Shown in pieces: positions 43,901 through 58,900 of a stretch of DNA of 64,000 nucleotides. This stretch comes from Pycnopodia helianthoides (Eukaryota; Echinodermata; Asteroidea; Forcipulatida; Asteriidae), in assembly GCA_032158295.1 (NCBI GenBank), contig CM063253.1, forward strand, positions 8,649,001 through 8,713,000, written 5' to 3'. Numbering within the stretch: the stretch's first letter is position 1; every line of letters begins with the position of its first letter. The position numbers and the translations under genes are program-made. A model generated the notes under the pieces. The model saw nothing but the letters and a program-made list of their open reading frames with translations. It was not told the origin of the DNA and did not search any database.

Positions 43901-46900
43901 GAGCACCTGAGAGCTGCCGATAGTATTAAAAACCTTGTGAGAAACGACTCCCTCTGAAGTACATGTAAGGTAGTTTTTGAGAAGGGGGTAATTTTTCACT
44001 GAAATATTTGAATCTGAGGAAGCTTTTCTCAGGCATTTGAAAGCACACAATTCTATGCAAGGGTGTTTTTTCTTTCAATATTTTCTTGCAACTTCAATGA
44101 TCAATTGAGCTTAAATGTTCACAGGTGTGTTATTTTATGCATATGTTAGGATACGCTGAGTGAGGATACTTGTCTTTGACAATTACCAAAAGTGTATCCT
44201 GCCTTTATTAATTGTACCCAGTTTACGGTTGTATGGTGTACTACACATGATTCATGTTACATGTTAGTTTAAGTTAAAGTTCTGTTTCATACTACACACT
44301 GGTCTAAAAATGAGCAGATGAAACGCTGTAGAAGTTTGCTGTATCAGAGGAAAAGTTGAAACAGTTTCAAATATTTTTTACATGTTTGAAAGTTTGTTAG
44401 CTGCTTGCTGTAGAATGTGCAGTTCTAAGAACTTAAGGAGCGTCTGTTAAATTTTTAAATTACATATTTTCACAGTGCTAAAGTCAAAAGTACTTCATGT
44501 GTACAGACCCGTAGTTACATATGGATACTTGTATTGTCACAAAATGAGTAACCCAATATGTTCGCAATTATATTTTTGCTGTCAACATCTGGGAAAAGGG
44601 GAGGATACATTCTTACTAAACTGTGCATAGAGTGTGCTTTCTCATGGCAAATGACTCATGAGCATCTAGCTCAACAACTACATAGAAAACAAAACCTATA
44701 AGAAACCTTAGGGTATTATAAAGAGAGAAAGGGACAAAAGAGTCAAGAGTGATAGCAAGAGATTCAGAATGCAGGGAGTGAAACTAAGACGGAGGAGGGA
44801 TGAATGATAAGAGCGAAGGACAAGAAAGAAGGAGCGGGGTGGGGTGATGGAGTGACACAAGGAGGAAGAGGAGAGATGAATGAAGGACGAAGACAAGAAA
44901 AGGAGCTAGTAGGAGGGTGTTGAAATGGTGCAGGGGCAGTGGGCAAGCATTAAAGTGGGAGTTTGACAATAGGGGAGGATGGATCAAAGGATCCGGGTGA
45001 AAAGCATTGCAGGAGACTCTTAGAGTCGGGCGACTGGAAAAGAACAGAAAGCTTTAACATAAGGGAGATTGGAGTGAGAGAGAGAGAAACCCAAGCAAAA
45101 AGCCATAAACGACCTGTCGGCTACAAAGAGTGTACAATTTTATTGAATACCATGTAGGATTTATTGATTGCAGAGGTGGTTGCACTGGAAGGCTTAATCC
45201 CGTAAAACCATTGTTCGATAAAGAGATCTCCTAAAAGAATCGGTTTCCCGTTGACATAAAAAAAGGAACCCATTGATACTTTACACTTTTGGGTTTATAA
45301 ACTGGGGCCCTATAAAGTAGTTCATATTGACATGTGTGCTGAAGAATTGCTATTTTTCCCGATGAACGTTCTTGTCTACTGATCAAAAAGCCAAAATCAA
45401 TCAGAGATAAGTTTTATGACGATGACCTGAGGTCATTGTAGGTGTTGGAAAATGCTGTAAACTTTCAGATAGGGGGGCACCCGAAAGGGAGTGAGAGAAT
45501 TGAATTGTGAGAGTGGGGGAAAAAAAGTTAGATTAAGTGAAAATTTGTTTACCCATGTGGTTCCCCCTGTGTCTCTTTACAAGTGCAAAGGTGTCACAAC
45601 AATTGCTGACCTGAATACACAATGCACTATGTACATTGTAAAAGTACATGGACTCGGGAGGAGAAAGGAACAAACTAACATGGTACATTCAACTTGTTCA
45701 TGGTTGATTTTAAGAGTGAGGCTGCCATTTTAATAATACCTCCCCCTTGGCCCACTTGTGTCAGGCATGATATTCTTAATACTTTAATCTGATTGTCCGA
45801 TTTTTTATTTATTTTTTGCCCTCAGAAAACTCAGCAAAATTTACATTAGATAGCCTGAAAAGCCTATCAAAACCTAAACCATAAAAAAGATTTAAATATA
45901 TAGGTCAGCCCTTGATCTCAATAATAGTTTTCTACTTTTGTCCAAGTGCCAAATATTATGTCTATTGTGTACACGTGTAGTCGGCATTGATGAAAATGAC
46001 TAAATTAATACCTTGTCTGTTTATTTGATTCTTAGTGATCCTGGGTGATCCATTCGGGAAGGAAAAACTCACTGATCTCCGATTGATTCCAGCTCACATA
46101 AAAACTACCAAAAAGCAATTGAAATTCAATAGAAAAATTTTACAAAGAAAAACATTAAACATTCATTAAAAACACTGGATCCCAGCTCACATAAAAACTA
46201 CTAAAAAGCAATTAAAATGAAAGGGAAAAAGGTTACAGAGAAAAACATTACAAATTAATTAAAAGCACTGGATCCTAGCTCACATAAAAACTTACAAAAA
46301 TGCAATTCAAATAAAAAAAATAAAAGGTTAGAGAGAAAAACATTACACAATCATTAAAAAAACTCGGGATCCTAGCTCACGTAACAACTTCAAAAATGCA
46401 ATTAGAAGAAAAGGTTACAGAAAAAAACATTACACATTCATTAAAAACACTGGATCCTAGCTCACATAACAACTTCAAAAATGCAATTAAAATAAAAGAA
46501 GAAAAAGGTTACAGAGAAAAATATTAGGCACTTATTAAAAACACTGAAAACAAAAACTACAGAAAAGCAATTAAAATATGAAGCAGAAAAAGCTGAAGGG
46601 CAAAATTTTCACGTTCATTAAAAAAACACTAAAAACAAAATTTGAAAACAGAGAAAAGAGAGCCACAAGTTGACAAGTGGAGTAATAAAAAATGTCAGCG
46701 GAAGATAGAATTAAATAAGCAGTTTAAGTTGTCAATATTTAAGACCTGTGTACAGTAGTCTGAAAGTTACAATGTTACACGCTAGACACAAATTGTCTTC
46801 CTGACATCACGAATAAAGAACAAGATGCAGCGTTTCATTTTGTTTTTGTCACCCGTAATAATGACAAAATGTACAACGTTTGTCCCATGCAAACAGACAA

Positions 46901-49900
46901 AATGACAGTTTGGTTTGGTATATGGGTACCATAATTGTAGTCGTCAGAAGATCCCTACATTGTACATATTTTCATGTTCAGGCCTTGCGCTTAAGCTTTT
47001 TGTAAAGTAGCCCGCCGGGCCAGTAAACTGTGTATTTTACTTGCCCCCAGGAAGTTTTAGTAGCCCAGATTTTAAACAGGAATTGCCATAATTGAATGTT
47101 CTGATGTGTTAATGTTAACAATCACAACCAGTTTAATGATCAAATGAAGTTATATTCACACACTCAATAATTTTATACATTAATTATTCAAATCTGAAAA
47201 GGAAGAAATAAGCATTTTAAATAAGTTGGTTGCACAGTTTTTAGTAGCCCACAGGGCAAGTTGAGAAGTTGTGTTTACTAGCCCATAGCATTTTTTACTA
47301 GACAATCTACGCCGGGCTAGTGTTAAGGGCGAGCCCTGATGTTTGTAACGATAATTAAGTTTCCTTTTTGTTTAAATCGTCAGGGGTGCTACCTTTTACT
47401 AGGATACTTTTGTGTATTATACATGTACTCTGTATTTTTACCTGTCAAATTAATAGATGGAACTGAAATGAAAGGAGGAAAGCCATTGCGCCATAAGCAT
47501 CCCCACCGACTTGGAATTTTGCCCCACTCATAATGTTGTACAAAAAAATGGACGCATTAACCTTTGTGTTCATGGAATGAGACATTTATAAGACTGTGAT
47601 CTTGTTAACGAGGTGAATGCTCTGTGTACGTGTATGTAATGTACACGTACATATAGTACATGTCCATGTAGTACATGTACAAGTACTTCAAGTACATGTA
47701 CAAGCATCTTACGTAATTGTTCAGACTCAACAATTGTTATTTTTGGGGACTTAAAAAACCAAAACTGACTTTCCATCTTCACTTTGTGTAAACACTCAGA
47801 ACGTGACCCCATGACAGTAAAATCCTGATGACTTTTAAAGGGGAGATTTCTTAGTAAGATCTTGAGTGAGGAATCATCACGCCGTCTAGCTTTTCAACAA
47901 CACTCCTTTGGTAAAACTGTGCGAGTAGTTCATTGACACTCAGTTTGCAAACTGCACATGTGGTGTTAATGCTGTCAGGAAAACAGCATTTAAAAATGAA
48001 GAAATAAGTTGTGGGTGTTTTGATGTTACTCGAGTGTGGCTCACTATGGCTCACTTTCCTTGTCGGTAAAGACTACATGTAAATCATCTAACATTGGATT
48101 GACAAACAATTTTTCAATACGATAACAACTTCAGTTTGAAAAATTCTCAGTTAGTACCACTACCACAAATTTACACTAAGTTTTAAATTTATTTTCCCCC
48201 CACTGTTCATCAAAAATGTTCTGTCTTTATCCCTAGGAGTGGTTCCAGATGGAGATACAGAGACAGATGCGGTTGCCAATGGCAACTATTTTGAGAAAGG
48301 CCCTCGTGAGCTTGAGATTGAAGTTCTGTCGAGTGACAAGAAGGCGGCTATCTCTGTTGGAGGGACACAGGTAAAAAAACAAGACACTTTACAGACCTAT
48401 TGAACACGTATGTGTTTGGTGGTGGGCGGATGTCTGAATGGTAATGCTTACCAAGAATATCCCCAAGCAGAGCCAGAAAATCTTCAGATCTGATACAGAT
48501 TTTGATAACTGATGAATAATTAATTCTAAACAGTCTTTATCCCCACCGCAATTCATTATGATAGACCTGTGGTACAGCCATGTTATTTTGTTCCTGTTCA
48601 AATTAATATTTTTAAACGTAATTAAGAAATAGATGTTGGGGTATGTCAGTGAGACATTGCATGCAATTTCTTTTGTGAGACAATTTTATGGAAGAGCACA
48701 AGGCCATTTTATTATGACGCTTTTTTAACACTTGTATGGCAAAATGATATCACGTGACACGTGTGTATGGTAAAGCTTGCTACAGCATTATTTGTATCAA
48801 CCAATCAAAACTGTTGAACCGCTCAATGTGTGTGGCCATGTTGCCATTAAGGCACTAATTTTGTTTGTCAGCAATTGAAATATAGGTATCATAAATAAGC
48901 ACTTTCCTGTACAGAGCACTGAACTACTGACAAACTTTTTTAATTAAAAAAAAAAAAAATTTGAATGCATAGGATTCGCTGAAATTTTCACAATTAGTTT
49001 TGGTTTGCGTATTGAAAACTACAGTAGAGGATGGTAAGGGATACTCTCCCCCCCCAAAAAAAATTGATGAATCATTGATTATCTACATATAGATGAAGTG
49101 AATCACAGGATTGCAATGTAACTTTTTTTGACCTCTCTCTTTCAAAACGAAAGTCCTTGAAAAGCCGAGGATCTACATTTAAATGCCTGTCAAACTTTGC
49201 AGAATGCTTGGATTGTAACTGATCTGTAGTCCAGGCAGGTCAGCGGCATCCGCCATGTCTGTCCAAGAAGTTTGGGCAGTGGAAGTTTTGATAACTCTCT
49301 CAGATAACTTGTCGATATCTCAAGAACATCTGCTGAGGGAGGGGAAAATGATGCAGTGAGATGCATTTGAGCTTAATGTTCATCTGTGCCTCAGAATATT
49401 GAGAAACTATCACTTTTATTTTGCTCATAGATCGTAAATGTTTAGAGAAATATGCTTTACTAATTTCCCTTTGCAGCATATCAGAAAACAATGACCTAAT
49501 TTAAGTGTTGTGACTTAATTGTTAGCAAATCACCTTTTGAAGAAGCATTGACCAAAAAGGAGTCATATTTACCTGAATATCATAAATGCAGTTTCACGGT
49601 GATTCATGGTAAATTGACGTATAGGAGGAATAAAAAACATTTTTCTGAATGATGTGTATGACTTGGATATTAGACTTGGACTTGCTAAAGCTTGTTATTG
49701 TCTTAGAAAGGCTAAAAATCATTGTCGGGGAAAATCGTTTAGAAAGACTGAACTTTCTCATACCACAGATTGGTGATGTGGTTTAAATATTATGTGACAT
49801 CACTTTCTGATACCACAGGTTTGTGATGTGATTAGTCGTTCAATTACAGATACTGTATGAGGAATACAATATATCTCAGGCCTGAAATTACAGGGAGACT

Positions 49901-52900
49901 GTCGCTAATGCCCTGGTCTTGGCCTTGGTGCCCCATCAAAAGTTTCTCATAGACTTTTCCCAATGGAAGTGCCCCCTTGCAAAACGATAATGGCCTTACT
50001 CTCTCAAAGATGAAATTCCAGGCCTGATTTCTCCATGTACTGTACAGAACTAGTTCAATGTAAAGTTACTCCATGACTCAAAACCAGTCGTTTTGTCAGT
50101 TTGTGTGGTAACAAAATGTCAGCCACTGTCTTGCAAAAGATACCAACACAAACCAGTACTTCCACTTTGTCAGACATTAATTGTTGTTATTCTTAATCGA
50201 GTGTTGTTTCTACCCCTTTTTTATCAATGTCACTTTTCATCTTATTGATGCAGGTTCTTGAGGAAGAGGAGAAAGATGTAGGGCGGGGCATTCATATCTT
50301 AGTTCTAAACCAAGCCACAGGGAGTGTCATGGCTAGGCGTGTTTTTGATACGTATGTCTCCAAAGAAGATGAGGCCATGGTGTTGTTTCTCAATATGGTG
50401 TCTGATGGACGTATAATCATCTTTACAATCAAGGTATAAACAGGTTCGAACTCCCAGTAACCAAACCCTGCACCCAGTGCCTTTAAGAGTTTGCCCTCTC
50501 GCCCATTTGTACCCAGTCACATACAGCTACATGTACCTGTGGGGTATTCTATCATGTACCTCGCACCCTTTCTGCATCCCCACTCACCCACTTACACCCA
50601 TTCACAGAGATGCAAAACTTCCACTCGGTACCCATTCAGTGTGTTTTCACATAGTGGTACTCAGTGATGTACTAATTACTAGAATGGATGCCCATTTTTA
50701 CAAAGCACCCAGTAAAAATATGCATCCCTACCATAAAATTAGGCAAGGATGTTACAACCAGGAGGGGTATAGGGGTGTAATACCCCTCCCCCCCAAAAAA
50801 TAAATCAAAATAAATTAAATAAATAAATCTCAGTCAGAATTTTGAGCCCCAGTTTGCAAACAAAGGTATCCATCATTCATTTGGCAACCTAACAATCATT
50901 GTTGTTTGTTGCTTTGACATTATTCAATACAGTGGTGTGTGTGTACTGTGCACACTAGTCCTTCTTGAAATAGTGGATTACAATGGTAGTCGGTGAGTTG
51001 GCAGACCGGGTTTCATACACCCTAGTGAACTTTTTCAGTGACCGACCAGTGGAACCAGTTAGTTCGTCATTTCAATAGTCCGCCAGCCTTTTTCACTGGG
51101 CCACATCTTTTACGGTTTTCTTTCAACACTGTCATTTTGTATGGTACCGCAGTTCAAAACCATATGAACAATCAGTGCAGTCAGTGGTTTACATGTAGCA
51201 TTTGGAAGCAATAAACTAGCCAGTCGGACCACTTGGATATAATTTTAACTGGTCCTTGGAAGTTATAACTGGCCTTTGGCCAACAGACCACTGTTAAAGG
51301 AGAACGCTGCCCTCTATAAATGTACAGTGTATCCTTACATTACACCTAATGCATTTCATACTTCAGTTAGTACCAGATGGAAAACTCATGTATGTTATTG
51401 TTTTTTCTCAACTCCTTGCCCTCCTTTGACAGGATGAGGGAACTTTTCAGTTGAAGGACTCTGCCCGGTCTTTCCTGAAGATCCTTGGGAGCAGCGACGC
51501 TCAGCAGATGGGATGGAGAGACACGTGGGCATTTGTGACACAGAAACAAAAGAAGCACGGTGAGAGACTTCCAGCTGACCATCTTAAGTAGTCTTTGACC
51601 AATTAACCCTCTGATATCTTTCTTTTCGTAAGGAACTCCTTCTCTCGTATGCAACAACGAATCAAATGTCCAGGTCCACGTCCAACAGCCACCGTGTCTG
51701 AATTGGGGCACAGCTGGCCAGAAGCCACCTTCCAGTCTTCTAATGGGCCATTCGTTGACAATGTGCCTTGCGATCTGATCAGCAGCCCCACAGTCACATC
51801 CAGGTGTTGGCTTCATATGCCACTTGTGTAGCATGTGCGCGTGGCCTGTGAAGAGCCATGTTAGGCCACACCGGCTCTTTCTGGGAAGGTTATAGCCAGC
51901 TGGTACTCCTTATCATAACTTGCACAAAACTTGCAAATAGACATTCCGACTTCAGATTCAATGAAATATTGGATGCTTAAAAAGCTGTTGATTTGAAAGA
52001 CCACCAGGGACTTGCAATACACAGTTGACATTCCTGTTTCATTCACTGGAGGGGACAAGTTGTCTTGAAAGTAAAAACAAAATTAGAGACTCGATATCAA
52101 ACTCTGAGAATTATAAAACTCTTAGTTAAAACAAAACTGCAAACTTCTTATGTTTTTTATATTCTGATTTATGTGTAAAGCACTACTTAACATGCTAGAG
52201 CCCCTGATAAGGAACACTGTAAGAGTAAAAGGCTCAAATTTATAACTTGTGTCAAGTAAAAACAAAATGGGGGATAACCTTCGCCCTTTAGAGTGAAAGT
52301 GCTTACAAGGGGCTCATACCAAAATACCCATAGGGGCTGCAAACAACCCTTTGATATACTTCCACTCAACCAAAAAGGTTAAAGGTAAAAAGTAAAGTTC
52401 ATGTCCTGATTTCAAATTCTTCTAAGCTTCCCGCATGTTTACATAATATCAACATATCTTGAATGGGATTTTTTTCAGACATTTTTATTGGAAAATTGTG
52501 TCTGGAAATCAATGTATTACTCAAGTCTGGTTGTACGGTGTACACAAAAATTAATGGTCTTTAACAGGTTTATGCAAAATTCAGTGGTATAGAATAAGGA
52601 GCTGAGTATCTATAAAAGATAAAATAAAAGGTAACAAATCTTTTGATCATTGTTTTTTTTTTAAATTTCATTCATTATTTACAGGTCACCCTTTTGCTGA
52701 GATGCACAATAAAGCAGCAGACTTAACCCAGTGGGCCTCCCCAGTCATTCTCAAGACAACCATTCCTCTCATTTCTCTCAAAGGTAGGGCATGGCTCTTG
52801 ACAATGAGTCTGAACAATAGTTACCTGTACTTATCTTGATTAGGACATTCAGGCCATGTCCGAATTGGCAGCTACATGTATAAAATAATAATAATGATGA

Positions 52901-55900
52901 TAACTAGTTCTTATTGTATAGCGCAGTGTACAATAACATATTAATGCGCTTTACATTAGTGCCCTGGTCATTGGTCCTATAAAATCTTGTAATCTTTCTC
53001 AGCTCCCTGGGGAGTATACAGCCATGAGCTGCCAAAGGCTTTTTCAAACACAACATCAACCTCTACCCTCGCAAGTGCCTATTTATACCCCTGGTTGAAG
53101 AGAAGCAATTATAGTAAAGCATCTTGCTCAAGGACACAAGTGTTGTGACTGGGAATCGAACCCACACCCCGATGACTCAACCACCAGAACTTGAATCCGA
53201 TGCTCTAAGCTGCTCGGCCATGACACCCTACACCCCACCCCATGTATGGCTGGATCAACACTTCATCATGCATTGAAATATAGGCTGCCCTTAGCAAGAC
53301 CCTTGGCAAAAGCCGTAGTCGCCAATTCTGACTTTAACATCAGATGTCATCAGAACTTGATTTTCAGAGAATCAGAAAGTTTTCAAGATTGACAAAAATA
53401 AACAAATTATGGCTCAAATTTTGTTTGAGGTATAATTGAGTCAACAGAATTGTATTTTACAGAGTTTATACATTTATTTGGTTTGTAAGTCCATTGTGTA
53501 AAAAGTAATTTAAAGGAGTTGATAAACTTATTAGGGTTACATGATGTGCTTGTGGTTCAAAGATTAAAATTGAGCATTCCGGATTTAAAGTCCCTCATTT
53601 GAAATATGAATGAGTTGACTTGGACATGTTTTCAAAAATTGATCAATTGTTTTGGTGTATTTGTCGTCCCTTCAGAGAGTGAATGTAATTGGCCAGACAC
53701 GGAGGCCAATCAGAGGAGGCGTACATTCTGTAATCAGGTGGAGGGATACGGCAGCCTCTGCAGTTGTGATGACCCAGCTCCAATCGAGATGAAACCAGAA
53801 AAGGTAAGATATCAAAAAAATCATTGTTTGTTTGTTTAGATGATCTTCCCAGCAAAGGAACTCGGCAAAGCTCCAACAAGGGGCTATAAATGCCAAGCTG
53901 GAAACAGCCAATCTCTCTCATACAAACATTGTTTTAACGTCTATGATTGTGAATGGGACAAATCAATAAATTGTGATTCAGTACCTAGACAACAATACTT
54001 GTTCCAGTCATTGTGAAATCAGCAGTTAGCTCGGTAGGATTCGAAGTACTATTGGTTATGGAAAATATATAACTTTTTATTCCCCCAAATTTGAATCTGA
54101 GAAGACTGTGTATTTCTATAGGGAATATTCTTCCTACGTTGAAACATTCACTCTGGTTTTTCGGTGATGTCTCAAAAACGCGACCACCCTTTGAAGTGAA
54201 ATTTGTACAGGTTATTTTTATTGTATGTACCTACATTTATATAGGATTAACACAATTAGTAGGCTCCAATTACCAAATGTGTACTGTGCCTTTAAAGCCC
54301 CATCAACCCTTCAGCCTCAGCTATCTCACAGTTCATCTTTTATATATTTTTCATCATTTTAATTCATCTCATTTTATATTTTCTGTGTCTAGTTTAATTC
54401 ACATCTAATTCACAGTTTAAATATGTTTATGTTATTTACTCATTCTCTTGTTCGATTTCTAAGTGTATTGAATATTTTACTGTATTCTTGTGCTTGCAGT
54501 TGCTTTTATTTGTTAAGCTTTTAACACTTTACTATAACACTGCTTTGATTTCTTATAAAAGTATTTATGACTTAATTACTGATTGTGTTTCTTGTAATGT
54601 TCAAATGTTTACTAGATGTTTTTACGCATTATGGTTTCTTGAAAAACAACCAGTGTTGAATGGTAACCATGTATAAATAAATGTAAATAAATACTAGTCT
54701 ATGGTCATTAATGGACTATATGCATGGACGTCATTGCACCGCCATCTTAGAGGTAAAATAATAGTAATAATAAAGACATCTGTAAAGCACCTAATGCGAA
54801 AGCCTCTAAGCGCATAAAGAGAACAATAAAATATACAATGAGTGAAAGATACATTACAAGTAAGCAGATTACAAATAAGCAGCTTCAAAACAGTGTAAAG
54901 AACTAGCCTGGCGAATATGCACAGGAAGACTATTCCAAAGAAATGGAGCGAGCAGCGTAAGAAAATGATCTTTGACCATAAAAAATGGAAGTAGCTCTAG
55001 TAGTTGTGGTAACCAATGGCTGTTGAGATGAACGTTCAGTCTGAGTAGGGGTTCAGATAAATAAGCAGGAGATTTACATGTTTGAGCTTTGAAAACAATG
55101 ATGAAACAATGGCAAATGCACATCCATTGTACGGGGGGCACACAGGATGGGCCAGTGATTAACCTGCTTCTGACTGTACAGCCGAGTACTTCTGCTCAAA
55201 TGACATCATACATAGTACACGCGTACATGTATGCATAAGGTCTGCTTTAAATACTAAAACATAGTCTGACCCCATTGTGGTACAAATGAGAATCAGTATT
55301 CATGATTGATTGATTCATTTCGAGATCTTCAGGTGATGGAGGCTTTGTTTCATGTGCATCGAAGCTAGGTCATGATCTCCCCTATCAACTTCGTAACTTG
55401 ACTCTTTAAAGATCATTAAAAGCTAGACTCGTCTCTTTGAATCCGCTTACATTTAGTCTGTTGCACTTGTCGTCTCTGCATGAAATTCTGCGAACTATTT
55501 TGTCTTGAATTTGTCTTCACTTTGCTAAGCGCCTGGGAATAGGCAGCTAGAATGATGGCGCTCTACAAATGCCTAATTATTGATTGATTGATGATTCATA
55601 CTGCAGACATGGAACACGACACGAATGGTGTCAGCATGAATAAAGGTCTATCACGCTGCAAATACTTTTTGCCAATTTGAATCTATTTTTTTAAGATGTT
55701 CTTTTCTTTGATTTGATTTGTTTGCAGCTGTTGAACAACACAGTGTGGAATGTACCCGTAGTGATCATAGCCAGCAATAGACCCAACTACCTGTACCGTA
55801 TGCTCAGGTCTTTGCTTTCTGCTCACGGAGGTAATAATAGTTATAACAATAAATAAATACAACGAATATATAGCGCCTTACATCTTTGAGAAGGCAATGC

Positions 55901-58900
55901 CTCTTTCACTCTGCAAAGGGCACTTCCATTGAAAAGTTATGGAAAACTTTTAAATGGGGCACCAAGGCCAAGACCAGGGGCAACAGAGACAATTTGACCT
56001 CTGTGGCCTCCTTGTAATTCCAGGCCTAGCCTTACACCTAAAACGAAACCACAAAGTAAAAAAAATAACAAGAAAAATACACAAGGATTAAGAATCTTTT
56101 AAAAAGGGGGCTAAAATTACAAGCACTTTACAACAGGAAGTTATAAAAATGATCTTTAAAATAATCAGATTGAATATTCAGAAGTATGCAAATAGAAACC
56201 ATCAAGGGCTACATGTATAATTAGTATAATAATAAGGAACCGAGCCAACTTCCATGCAAAAACCATTAATGCACACACAGCCCTCTATTTGCATATTCAA
56301 CTAAAATAGTGAATTTTTAAGGCCTTTTTGCTTGCAACTAATGCATTTAGTAGACTGCAAAGCTCTGTTAAAAAAATTACTGAGAAAATTGTCTTTGTGT
56401 GCTCTTCAGTGAATCCCAAAATGATCAACGTCTTCATTGATGGCTACTTTGAAGAGCCTCTAGAGGTCATTCGTCTGTTTGACCTCAAGGGTATTCAACA
56501 CACACCGATAGGGGTCAAAGCAGGTCGCATCAGCCAGCATTACAAAGCTAGCCTTACTGCTACCTTCTCCATGTACCCGGTATGTACCAATCACAGTGCT
56601 CATCATTATTCATATCATAGCTTAGCCCAATCACAATACTTTCAAGCTGAATATTCATGTCCCCTTTTGCCTCCAGCAAATATCTATGAATATTTGCAAT
56701 ATTGATCATGTGCTTTTGATAATTTGTGTGCAAAGGGCACAATATAATTTTTATTTGTTTAATATAACTATATAAAGTAGCTGCATGCAGGTGTAACATC
56801 AGATTACTGGTATATACATTAATGGAAAGGTTGATTAATATTCATTTTTCTGTTATCACTTGATGAATATTCATTAATTTTATTATGGGATACACATTCA
56901 TTTCTACTATGACCAACTTTCCTTTTCAGAATGCCAAGTATGCAATAATTTTCGAAGAGGATTTAGATGTTTCAGAAGATGTATTTAGGTAAGATGTTTC
57001 CCTGTCTGTTTCTGACATGTGTTGAGACTGAGAAACAACGAGGTGTTAATTTCACACACATCTTTTTTTCCAAATAGCATAAATCTAGTAGTTTAATAAA
57101 GACATTTTTATGAACCCACTCCCCATGTGAGAATCAAGTACAATATCAACACATTTTGACTCACTTCAACACGATGAGCCCAAAATTACATTCTTAGAAC
57201 TTAGAAGAAATGGGCCTACCTTACCAAAAAAAACAGTATAAAAAAATTTCATTTTAACAACCACAGCAATAGAACTATGCAGAGCTGTGTATTGAGAGAG
57301 TTGTGCCAATTTTCAATTAGAAGCCATTTTCGGTCCAAAAAGCGCATGTGCAAACACAGAGTACCAGACTGAACTGCACATTGGGTTGGGCTACATTTGG
57401 ACCGCAAATGCCGTCCAACAACCACGTAACCAAAGAAAACAGGTCCCTCCATGTCACAACTCTGTCAATACACAGCTCTAAAACACGTAGTCTTTTGAAA
57501 ACCCAGTTGTGGGTACATGTATGTGCACGCCCTCTATGTCAACTGTGGACAAACTCTATCAATGCCACAAGTCTTGCATGTGTGGCAAAATTTATGAAAT
57601 CAACTGATTGGAAAGCTGAAACCTTAGTATAAGATAGAAATGTAACAGTCCTCAATTTCAATTGAATATTATTTGTCCCATGTAAAACATGAGATTCTTC
57701 TTCCATTATGGCAAGTAAAGGCTTACACAATGTATACTAATAAGTTTTTTAAAAAGACACTCTAAATTTAACTCGTTGACTGCCGGTCATAGATTTGAGG
57801 GCGTTCCCAAGTGCGGTGCGCATGCGCGCAAACCAAATAGGTACTATACACACACAAAAATTGAACACACACATTCTAAGGATGTATGTCCTCACCACTG
57901 CCAGAAGCATATGTGTTGCGTGCTCAGTGATGCCAGTGTATTCAATTAACAATACAAAGCCCTTTCATTCTCTACGAGTATACTCGTAGTGGCAGAATCC
58001 GTTAAACCTGTTACTACAAATATACCCGTAGGTGGCAGTCAACGTGTTAAACACCCTCCTGAATTCATCAGCTTGAAAATTTCAGTATCAACAATGTTGA
58101 GCAAGTCAAATTTAGTTGTTACAGTGACACCTTAACTTAATATCTTCATTTTTCTCCCTTGCTTTGGCATTGTGCAGTTATTTTAGCCAGACAAGTCGAC
58201 TGCTTGAAGCAGACGATAGTCTTTATTGTATATCGGCATGGAATGATCAGGTCAGTACAGCTACTCTCTAAAATAGTTTCTTTTCTCATGTACTACCATA
58301 CTAGCACCAGCAAGTACCAATACCAAATAATAATAATAATAATAAAAATAAAGACATTTGTAAAGCGCCTAATGCAAAAGCCTCTAAGCGCATAAAGAGA
58401 ACAATAAAATATACAATGAGTGATACATTACAAGTAAGCAGATTACAAATAAGCAGCTTCAAACAAAGGAGTTTTTAACAGAGACTTAAAACAGTGTAAA
58501 GAACTAGCCAAATGAATATGCAAAGGAAGACTATTCCAAAGAAATGGAGCATTAAAGAAAATGATCTTTGACCATTCAACTATAGAGTAAGTTTTCTGTA
58601 GCCATCCTACAGTCTGGCCATGATAAACTGTGTAAGTTTCGAATCTTATAACAAGTGGTGAATGTACCTTCACATTACACAGCTGGTTCTGTTTAGTGTG
58701 CACAGTTGTGCCACTGTGCACAACCCACATGAATGGTTTCAAATCATTGGTCAATTTGCTGGAGAATTTTACAGGGAGTAGGAGGGTTCAAATTTCATCT
58801 TACTAGTTAGCTACATGTCTTCGGCTTAGTGCTATGAGTTCGTTAATTGCAATTTTATATCCGTAAAAATCGAAAGGGCATTCAGTAAAAAAATTGTATA

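Noticed and set aside
44708..44987. Serine/proline-rich - strand frames
   Set aside because: They are products of the polypurine tract on the + strand, open in all three frames.
46088..46640. CRISPR-like array
   Set aside because: It is a contiguous tandem repeat without unique spacers, in animal intronic DNA.
56328..56705. 125-residue frame as an independent protein
   Set aside because: It contains the POMGNT1 exon 56410-56579; the rest is intron on both sides.
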